From: an uncultured Oscillospiraceae bacterium
Lineage (GTDB): Bacteria > Bacillota > Clostridia > Oscillospirales > Acutalibacteraceae
NCBI GenBank assembly: GCA_900544375.1
Contig: UQUZ01000033.1
Span: 1-27,692 of the forward strand
Direction of reading: 5' to 3'
DNA length: 27,692 nt
A program made the translations under genes and the position numbers. The notes below the pieces were generated by a model. The model was not told the DNA's origin. It saw nothing but the letters and a program-made list of their open reading frames with translations, and did no database searches. Positions 22,111 through 27,692 of the stretch are shown piece after piece; position 1 is the first letter of the stretch; each line of letters begins with the position of its first letter.

Positions 22111-23955
22111 TTATGCATCTTTGCCGCCTGGCTGCTGCCGTCCTCTGCCGCCTATGGGCCCGCTAATGCCGCCAGAGCCGTTGGAAGTCACAACGGAGGA
22201 AAGCGTCAGGCTTTCAGATTGGCTGCCGGCTGAAAGGGTATATGTTTCCCCCTTTTTCAGATCCGGGCTGCTGACGACGACGCTGTTATAGGCTTTTGCG
22301 GGCGTGTAGGATGCGAGAACTTTGCCGCCGGAGTCCTTCAGGACAATGGCGTCGCCAGAGGAGAGAGAAGCGCTGAAATTATTTAAAATGGAATATTGTG
22401 TGGAGGAGTCGGAAAAGCCCTGCGCCATGCCGCTCATGCCTGCAGCGACGATGGTGCCTCCAGTAATGGTGGCGGCGCCTTCATAATCGAGCGCTCCGTT
22501 GCCGTTATCTGCGGAGCTGGTGATATAGATCGTGCCGCCCTCCACAAACAGGTTCCCGTTGGAATCCAGACCGTCACCGCCTGCATCCACGTTGATCGTG
22601 CCGCCGGTGATTTTAATGAAGATCTCGGAATCTTCGCTGACGATGAATTGGTTTTGCCCGGGCCGGCCCTGTTTTGCCGTGTCGCTGCCGCCGGCGGAGT
22701 TGATCCCGTCGTCGCTGGCGGTAAGCTGAATGTTCCCCCCTGCGATGGTAACGCTTAGTCCCTCAAGCCCTTCATAGCTCTGGCTAATCTTGATCGTTCC
22801 CTCCTCAATCAGGAGCGCGTCGCCGGCATGAACGCCGTCGTCGCCGGATTTCAGGGAGAGCGTGCCTCCGGTAATCGTTACCGTGCCATTAGAATGGATG
22901 GAATCGTCAGAGGAGTTAATGCTGAATGTGCCGCCGCGCAGTGAAAGAGATGCGCCTGCCTTCAGCCCTTTTGCGCTGTCGGATGTGTCGGTGGATTCTG
23001 CATCCTGTGAGGGATTCTGCTCGCTCTGAGGCCCCCACATACCCCAGCCGGGCGAATCCTTTCCGGATTTGTCGATGCTGGCGTTTGCACTGCCGCCGCC
23101 GCTGGTGATCTGGAACGTGCCGCCGTCGATGCGCAGCACGGTTTCCGCCTGAACGGCATCTGTGCCGGCTGTGAGGTCGAACGTACCGCCGGAGATATAA
23201 ACATACCCTTGATCGGCTTTTTCCGCATTGTTGGCCTGAATGGCGTCTGTACCGGTTGCGATAGTAAACGCACCTCCGGTGATTTTGACACAGTCTTTGC
23301 CGTATAGGCCGCCGCCGTTTTCTGCCTTGATGGCATACTGACCTCCGGTGACGACGAGATCATCCTTGGAGACAACGGCGTGTTTGTATGCTGCGTTGAC
23401 GGCCAAACTGCCGCTTCCATTCATCGTCAGGTCTGCTCGGCTGAAAATGACGCCGTCCACGTTGCTGTCGTCATCGCCGAGGGCGTAGGAGCTGCCGCTG
23501 CTAAGCGTGTTTTCCGTGCCCTCCGCTAACGTGAGAAACACCTTGTCTGCCTGCTTGATGAACAATGCAGCATGGTCGGAGCAATCAATAGATACATTCT
23601 GGAGCACGATCTGCACTTTTTCGGTATCGGCTGCGTCAACGACCAATTGCCCATTCTCCAGCGTGCCGCTTACCAGATAAGTGCCCTCTTGCTGTATGGT
23701 GACAACCCCGTCTTTTTGGGAAGCTCCGTTCCCGGAGATGGAGGCGGAGGCGCCCGTAAGCGTAATTTTGGTTGCGCTGCTCTCATCATAGGCTGCATCC
23801 TGATCCGATTTGCCGACCGTAGTGTCAATCTCGTCAGCCGAGATGGCATTGAGGGACGCAGCCTTTGTCGTCTGCTCGGCAGTGCCGTTCTCGGGGCCGC
23901 AGCCGGCGAGGATGATAAGCAATGATGCGATTAGAACCGCTAGATATTTTTTCAT
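22111..23955 (-). CDS. Cthe_2159-type (DUF4353) carbohydrate-binding beta-helix lipoprotein
   Basis: This 614-residue protein begins with a lipoprotein signal peptide whose lipobox is LAGC (C19), so it should be lipid-anchored on the outer face of the membrane. From about 60 onward it is rich in short beta-strand turns of the type ITGGTF, IDGGTF and VEGGTI. Repeated acidic turns (SDDSIHSNG 349-357, GDDGVHAGD 371-379, SDDGINSAG 414-422, GDGLDSNG 460-467) could bind calcium. This fits the parallel beta-helix Cthe_2159 family, for which polygalacturonate binding has been described. A polar linker (300-330) interrupts the solenoid. No catalytic residues can be pointed to. The ATG follows AGGAGGAAT. 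It is a single gene with its own promoter; glycan adhesion is the likely role (inference). Confidence 0.85.
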   Translation of the reverse strand: MKKYLAVLIASLLIILAGCGPENGTAEQTTKAASLNAISADEIDTTVGKSDQDAAYDESSATKITLTGASASISGNGASQKDGVVTIQQEGTYLVSGTLENGQLVVDAADTEKVQIVLQNVSIDCSDHAALFIKQADKVFLTLAEGTENTLSSGSSYALGDDDSNVDGVIFSRADLTMNGSGSLAVNAAYKHAVVSKDDLVVTGGQYAIKAENGGGLYGKDCVKITGGAFTIATGTDAIQANNAEKADQGYVYISGGTFDLTAGTDAVQAETVLRIDGGTFQITSGGGSANASIDKSGKDSPGWGMWGPQSEQNPSQDAESTDTSDSAKGLKAGASLSLRGGTFSINSSDDSIHSNGTVTITGGTLSLKSGDDGVHAGDALLIEEGTIKISQSYEGLEGLSVTIAGGNIQLTASDDGINSAGGSDTAKQGRPGQNQFIVSEDSEIFIKITGGTINVDAGGDGLDSNGNLFVEGGTIYITSSADNGNGALDYEGAATITGGTIVAAGMSGMAQGFSDSSTQYSILNNFSASLSSGDAIVLKDSGGKVLASYTPAKAYNSVVVSSPDLKKGETYTLSAGSQSESLTLSSVVTSNGSGGISGPIGGRGRQQPGGKDA

Positions 23956-24030
23956 GGCAATATTCCTCCTGCTGATTCATGATACGGATATTCATTTCCA
24001 ACCAAGGGAATCACCCTTTATCACTTGGAA

Positions 24031-24059
24031 AGTATAGCAGTGCAACCCAAATAGAACTT
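24031..24059 (-). promoter_or_regulatory. Extended -10 promoter of the beta-helix lipoprotein gene
   Basis: On the minus strand TGCTATACT (24039-24031) is an extended -10 box. The -35 position (AAGTTC, 24059-24054) is weak at a 17-base spacer. It lies 75 bases upstream of the start codon. Confidence 0.5.
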
Positions 24060-24105
24060 AAAAAAGAGCCTGCTGCGAAATGTTTCCTATTTCGCAACAG
24101 ACTCT
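24059..24105 (-). terminator. Terminator after the secreted GH29 gene
   Basis: On the minus strand a 17-bp stem with two G-U pairs (24105-24089 with 24081-24065) is followed by TTTTTT. It lies 43 bases beyond the stop at 24148 and would end the xth-thioesterase-HAD-GH29 transcript. It directly abuts the beta-helix promoter. Confidence 0.88.
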
Positions 24106-24147
24106 GCAATTTGAAATCGTTTCAATGAATCAAACAGGAACCGGTGT

Positions 24148-25677
24148 TCAGTGGACGAAAACTTCTGCGCTGCGCAGCACCGGATTGCCACGGGATTGGC
24201 GGATCACGATGCGCACGCAGTCTGTTTTGGGCAGCGTCAGCGGAAGGCGAAGAATTTTGCGGTTGCCGATCACTGTGCCCTCCCCGGCGTGGACAAAGCC
24301 CTTGGCGGTGCGGAGATACACATCGAAATCCTCTACCCGCTCGCTGAAACGCAGATCCTCCCGCAGCACAACGCTGCTGACCTGCTGCATCCCATCCAGC
24401 TTGCAGTCCAGGATATATTCATCATCCCCAAACGAATAGCTTGCGGTATCTTCTGCCAGCATTGCGTTTAATGCTTCGATTGACCGCATGCCTTCGTTGC
24501 TCCCAACAGAAAAGCTCTGCACGGCGGAGTTGGAAAATTCCCTGCGGATACGGTCGCCAAAGGCTTTTAAGGTGAGCGTATCAATCAGTGGGATCACGCC
24601 GTTTTGATTGGGCGAAACATTGAGCAGAAGAGAGGCGTTGCCGCCCACGGTTTTATAATAGATATCCATCAGCGTGGACACGGTTTTGACCTTTACATTT
24701 TCATTGCTGTGCCAAAACCAGCCGGGACGAATCGGCACATCGGCCTCCGCCGGATACCACTTGAGGTTTTTATATTGGGAAACGATATCTCGGCCGCCCA
24801 TGTCCGGCGCGTCATAGCTGATGTGGGGCAATGTGCCGAGAGCTGGATCCAACGCCTCGTCATTGGCAGTGACAACGCTCCACTCGCTTACACGGGCGTT
24901 ACCCGCCTCGTTGCCGATCCAGCGCACGTCCGGGCCGCTGACCGCGATCACCGCGTTTGGCTGATAGGTGCGGATCACTTCATAATACCGGTCAAAATCA
25001 TAGGTGAAATCAGGTGCGTCATCACCCTTAGCGCCATCCAGCCAAATGGCAAACAACTCGCCGTAGCGGGTGCAGAGCTCCGTGAGCTGGCTGACAAAAT
25101 AATCATTATAAGCGTCTGTTCCGTAGGTTGGCTCATGCATATCCCAGGGGGAGAGGTAAACGCCGAATTTCATTTCATATTTGCGGCAGCTTTCCGCAAG
25201 CTCCTGCACGATATCCCCTTGCCCATCCTGATAGGGGCTGGAGGCAATATCATGGGTGGTATAGTCGCTTGGGAACATGCAAAAGCCATCGTGGTGCTTG
25301 GCGGTGAAAATAATCCCCTTGCTGCCGGAGGCCTTGACAGCCTGCACCCATTGATCCGTATCGACTTTTTGGGGGTTAAACTGGCTGGGTGATTCTTTGC
25401 CAGTGCCCCATTCGCTGTTGGTAAAGGTATTCATGCCATAGTGAATGAAGGTGTAGTATTCCAGCTCCGCATAGGCAAGCTGGCGCGCCGAAGGAACAAT
25501 CTCCGTCAACCGCTCCACCTCGGGGCCGCTGTTGGGGTAACCATTGTTGTCGTTTGACCAGCCTTTGGCAAACTCACCACTGCCGGGCGCATACGCGCCG
25601 GAAAACAGCAAGGCAAAAAATTGCACAAGGGAGAGGATAGCCGCAACCAGGCGGCGAAGGCTCAGGAGAATATTCAT
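24148..25677 (-). CDS. Alpha-L-fucosidase family protein (GH29), secreted
   Basis: This 509-residue GH29 glycoside hydrolase has an N-terminal signal sequence (MNILLSLRRLVAAILSLVQFFALLFSGAYA, about 1-30). GH29 landmarks are YYTFIHYGMNTF (74-85), FTAKHHDGFCMFPS (124-137), FGVYLSPWDMHEP (171-183) and the nucleophile D214 in FAIWLDGA. The ~120-residue C-terminal region looks like the usual beta-sandwich. It should release terminal fucose or act on fucosylated glycans outside the cell, whereas the paralogue at 8235 lacks an export signal. The two differ strongly, so they are not a recent duplication. The ATG follows AAAGGGGC. It begins 44 bases after the HAD gene with no terminator between them, so it is probably the last gene of that operon. 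Confidence 0.88.
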   Translation of the reverse strand: MNILLSLRRLVAAILSLVQFFALLFSGAYAPGSGEFAKGWSNDNNGYPNSGPEVERLTEIVPSARQLAYAELEYYTFIHYGMNTFTNSEWGTGKESPSQFNPQKVDTDQWVQAVKASGSKGIIFTAKHHDGFCMFPSDYTTHDIASSPYQDGQGDIVQELAESCRKYEMKFGVYLSPWDMHEPTYGTDAYNDYFVSQLTELCTRYGELFAIWLDGAKGDDAPDFTYDFDRYYEVIRTYQPNAVIAVSGPDVRWIGNEAGNARVSEWSVVTANDEALDPALGTLPHISYDAPDMGGRDIVSQYKNLKWYPAEADVPIRPGWFWHSNENVKVKTVSTLMDIYYKTVGGNASLLLNVSPNQNGVIPLIDTLTLKAFGDRIRREFSNSAVQSFSVGSNEGMRSIEALNAMLAEDTASYSFGDDEYILDCKLDGMQQVSSVVLREDLRFSERVEDFDVYLRTAKGFVHAGEGTVIGNRKILRLPLTLPKTDCVRIVIRQSRGNPVLRSAEVFVH

Positions 25678-25721
25678 TTTGCAATGCCCCTTTTTCTCTA
25701 CATTCTAAAATGATCAAAAGA

Positions 25722-26384
25722 TCAATTTCCCAGAATAATGAGCGGCAGCTCCTCCGGGGAGGAGACAATATATTCAGCGCCTGCCTGCTCGAATTCCGCA
25801 CGGCTGCCAAACCCATAGAGGACAGCTGCGCAGGGAAGCCCAGCCCGGTGAGCCCCCTCGATATCGAAATGCCGATCGCCCACCATTAGAATGCGGCTGT
25901 CGACAGGAAGCGAAAGCCCCACGATCGCCTTGCGGATCAGCACCTCTTTTCCTGGGGGATTCTGGGAGAAATCGATGCCGGATACATAGCTAAAACAAGC
26001 GCCGATCTCTAACCGGGAAAGAATTTCTTGGATGAAGGGCACAGGCTTGGAGGAGGCTACGCCAAGGCGGACGCCGCTGCCTTTCAATTGGGTGAGCAAC
26101 GGGCGAATTCCATCATAAAGCCGCACCTCACGCACTCCCTGCGAACGGTAGTGCTCACGGTATTTTTCAACCAGCGCTTGCGCGCGGGCCTCATCCACGC
26201 CTAGAAGGTGTATAAAGCTGTGTTGGAGAGGCGGCCCAATGAAATAGCGCAGGGCTTGTTCATCAGGCCTTGGGTAACCCAAAGCCTTCAGCGCATATCG
26301 TACGCTATTGTAGATCCCCTCAGAGGAATCTACCACCGTGCCGTCAAAGTCAAAAAGAACTGCGTCAAAAAGCGGCTTACTCAA
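25722..26384 (-). CDS. HAD-superfamily phosphatase (phosphoglycolate phosphatase-like)
   Basis: This 220-residue haloacid dehalogenase-type hydrolase has all four motifs: DFDGTVVDS with nucleophile D12 and D14 (motif I), SS at 111-112 in GVASSKP (motif II), K146 in PPGKEVLI (motif III) and GDRHFDIEGA (169-178, motif IV). The alpha-helical cap between motifs I and II (about 18-90, with YFIGPPLQHSF) matches the Gph/phosphoglycolate phosphatase branch; 5'-nucleotidase or pyrophosphatase activity is also possible. The start is TTG, and its bases overlap the stop of the thioesterase gene (TTGA), so translation is probably coupled. An overlapping start of this kind needs no ribosome site of its own. 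Confidence 0.88.
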   Translation of the reverse strand: MSKPLFDAVLFDFDGTVVDSSEGIYNSVRYALKALGYPRPDEQALRYFIGPPLQHSFIHLLGVDEARAQALVEKYREHYRSQGVREVRLYDGIRPLLTQLKGSGVRLGVASSKPVPFIQEILSRLEIGACFSYVSGIDFSQNPPGKEVLIRKAIVGLSLPVDSRILMVGDRHFDIEGAHRAGLPCAAVLYGFGSRAEFEQAGAEYIVSSPEELPLIILGN

Positions 26385-26773
26385 TCTGCTTTATCCCCTT
26401 TTGCCTGCGCTTTCGCAACAAATTTTTCTTCCTTTACGAGGAATCGTTCATGGGCGCCCGCGCCGACTTCCCCTGCATCATCCCAAGCGCGCACTTGGAA
26501 GGAGAGCTTCCGCCCCTCCACAGCGGTCAGGCGCGCTTCGGCATAAACATGCATGCCGACAGGCGTTGCCGATGTGTGGCTGATATTCAGGCTCGTGCCT
26601 ACAGTGGTTTCTCCCTCTTTCAGGAACGGTGCGATACACGCGCACGCGGCCTCCTCCATCAGGGCGATCATCGCGGGAGTCGCAAATACGGGCAGGGAAC
26701 CGCTGCGCATGGCGGCGGCAGTAGTCGCTTTGGTGACCAGGATAACGGCTTGGGAAACAGCCCCAATTTCCAT
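26381..26773 (-). CDS. FlK-like hotdog-fold thioesterase
   Basis: This 130-residue single-domain hotdog protein shows the catalytic pattern of fluoroacetyl-CoA thioesterase FlK: T32 and E40 in FATPAMIALMEEAA and H66 in ISHTSATPVG. The T-to-E spacing (8) and E-to-H spacing (26) equal those of FlK (Thr42, Glu50, His76, from memory). Members without fluoroacetate biology are common in Firmicutes and presumably hydrolyse short acyl-CoAs; the substrate here is unknown. The frame is open upstream to 26845, but that part overlaps the xth coding end. The ATG at 26773 follows AAAGGAGTG and gives the usual family length. It lies 28 bases after xth and overlaps the HAD start by 4 bases. Confidence 0.88.
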   Translation of the reverse strand: MEIGAVSQAVILVTKATTAAAMRSGSLPVFATPAMIALMEEAACACIAPFLKEGETTVGTSLNISHTSATPVGMHVYAEARLTAVEGRKLSFQVRAWDDAGEVGAGAHERFLVKEEKFVAKAQAKGDKAD

Positions 26774-26801
26774 GCTTGAAGCACTCCTTTCTAGATGAAA
26801 C

Positions 26802-27569
26802 CTATAGATCAAGGCATAATTCCACCGGGCAGTGGTCGGAACCATAGATTTCCGTGTGGATTTTGGCCTCCTTGATTCGGTTGGCTATGCGGTTGGAAAC
26901 GCAAAAATAATCGATGCGCCAGCCGGCGTTTTTCTCCCTGGCATGAAAGCGGTAGGACCACCAGGAATATGCTCCGGTTAAATCCGGGTATAAATAACGA
27001 AACGTATCGGTGAAGCCGGCAGCCAGCAGCTCGCTGAACTTGCCCCGCTCTTCATCTGAAAAGCCAGCCTTCCCACGGTTGGGCTTTGGGTTTTTTAAAT
27101 CGATCTCCTGATGCGCCACATTCAGGTCGCCACAAAAGACAACGGGCTTTTGCGCATCAAGCTTCTGGAGGTGGGCGCGGAAGGCATTCTCCCAATCCAT
27201 GCGGTAGTCGATGCGGGCCAGCTCCTCCTGCGCGTTCGGCGTGTAAACGGTGACAAGATAAAACGCATCGAATTCCAGCGTGATCACGCGGCCTTCTGTG
27301 TCGTGCTCCGGGATGCCGAGCCCAAGCTGCACGGAGCGCGGTTCCTCCTTGGTGAAGATCGCCGTGCCGGAATACCCCTTGCGCTGCGCATAGTTCCAAT
27401 ATTGATGGTAATTTGTAAGCGGCGGCTCATCCAGCTCAATTTGCCCTGCTTGGACTTTTGTTTCCTGTAGGCAGATGATATCTGCATCCATCGCTTGCAT
27501 GCTGTCGAGAAAGCCCTTTGATACGCATGCCCGGATGCCGTTCACATTCCAGGATATCATTTTCATCAT
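26802..27569 (-). CDS. xth: Exodeoxyribonuclease III (class II AP endonuclease)
   Basis: This 255-residue Mg2+-dependent nuclease of the exonuclease III/ExoA family cleaves DNA at abasic sites and trims 3' ends in base excision repair. The motifs are complete: SWNVNGIRA (6-14, with N8), LQETK (34-38, E36 metal ligand), YTPN (109-112), CGDLNVAH (146-153, D148/N150), WRIDYF (217-222) and GSDHCPV (243-249, D245/H246 pair). The start is ATGATG behind AAGGAGAT; either ATG is possible. It is the first gene of a minus-strand operon with the thioesterase, the HAD phosphatase and the GH29 enzyme. I found no clear promoter in the 120 bases upstream. Confidence 0.95.
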   Translation of the reverse strand: MMKMISWNVNGIRACVSKGFLDSMQAMDADIICLQETKVQAGQIELDEPPLTNYHQYWNYAQRKGYSGTAIFTKEEPRSVQLGLGIPEHDTEGRVITLEFDAFYLVTVYTPNAQEELARIDYRMDWENAFRAHLQKLDAQKPVVFCGDLNVAHQEIDLKNPKPNRGKAGFSDEERGKFSELLAAGFTDTFRYLYPDLTGAYSWWSYRFHAREKNAGWRIDYFCVSNRIANRIKEAKIHTEIYGSDHCPVELCLDL

Positions 27570-27692
27570 GTTATATCGATCTCCTTATGGTGCTCATAAA
27601 AGAACAATTTTCCTTCGCTTTTTGATAGATTCGCCCCAAATGGCGTTGCCGCATCGCGGCAGGAGGCGTTTCGCGCCGACAGGCATTTTTCC
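27570..27692. other. Window edge with a small palindrome; no firm gene
   Basis: On the minus strand a frame is open from the window edge to a TGA near 27597 and reads like KMPVGAKRLLPRCGNAIWGE. It contains the palindrome TGCCGC-ATC-GCGGCA near 27648-27662. The residue composition and palindrome suggest an intergenic repeat rather than a coding end. Nothing can be settled without the flanking sequence. Confidence 0.25.

Noticed and set aside
24604..25392. A 262-codon plus-strand open frame
   Set aside because: It is a shadow of the GH29 gene on the minus strand, whose catalytic motifs are clear.
26774..26845. A 24-residue N-terminal extension of the thioesterase
   Set aside because: It overlaps the end of xth, lacks a ribosome site, and the ATG at 26773 has AAAGGAGTG and gives the normal family length.

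Overview
The window looks like chromosome from a Gram-positive anaerobe of the Clostridia, most likely an Oscillospiraceae/Ruminococcaceae-type gut bacterium (inference). The reasons are a T-box leader RNA, frequent TTG start codons behind strong AGGAGG-type ribosome sites, a GGGtGRT/NifU-like gene pair, a KtrB-type potassium transporter, two GH29 fucosidases and a Cthe_2159-type beta-helix lipoprotein. Most of it is moderately GC-rich. The clear exception is the metG block (about 775-2750), which is visibly AT-richer.

Layout. 1-715: the 3' end of a MazG-type pyrophosphohydrolase and a GNAT acetyltransferase, ending at a bidirectional terminator. 775-2750 (minus): a methionyl-tRNA synthetase with its own sigma-A promoter and a methionine T-box riboswitch. 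2979-6706 (minus): rlmB followed by a large membrane protein built like a P1B-type ATPase but without its catalytic motifs. 6817-8094: a zinc-ribbon membrane protein gene flanked by nested inverted repeats. 8235-9660: a cytoplasmic GH29 fucosidase. 9800-11495 (minus): an N-acyl-D-amino-acid deacylase with a near-consensus promoter. 11599-14791 (plus): a duplicated P-loop protein, a RING/zinc-ribbon/DUF2628 membrane protein and galU. 14815-14988: a GNAT remnant. 15109-17046 (minus): a second, very divergent MetRS-like protein. 17331-19158 (minus): a NifU-like scaffold and a GGGtGRT protein. 19394-22028 (plus): KtrB and a membrane-anchored secreted metallophosphoesterase. 22111-24036 (minus): a beta-helix lipoprotein. 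24148-27569 (minus): a probable operon of exonuclease III, an FlK-like hotdog thioesterase, a HAD phosphatase and a secreted GH29 enzyme. 27570-27692: nothing firmly callable.

How the genes fit together. Much of the content is housekeeping (translation, rRNA modification, UDP-glucose synthesis, DNA repair, K+ uptake). Around it sit gut-type glycan functions: two GH29 enzymes in different compartments and a surface beta-helix lipoprotein. The least explained parts are the degenerate P-type ATPase next to rlmB, the NifU-like/GGGtGRT pair, the co-occurrence of two unrelated-looking MetRS proteins (one T-box regulated, one with a lost KMSKS signature), the repeat-flanked zinc-ribbon gene, and the P-loop protein whose second half has lost its P-loop. 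I see no CRISPR array, tRNA, rRNA, transposase, phage gene or recognisable defence cassette.
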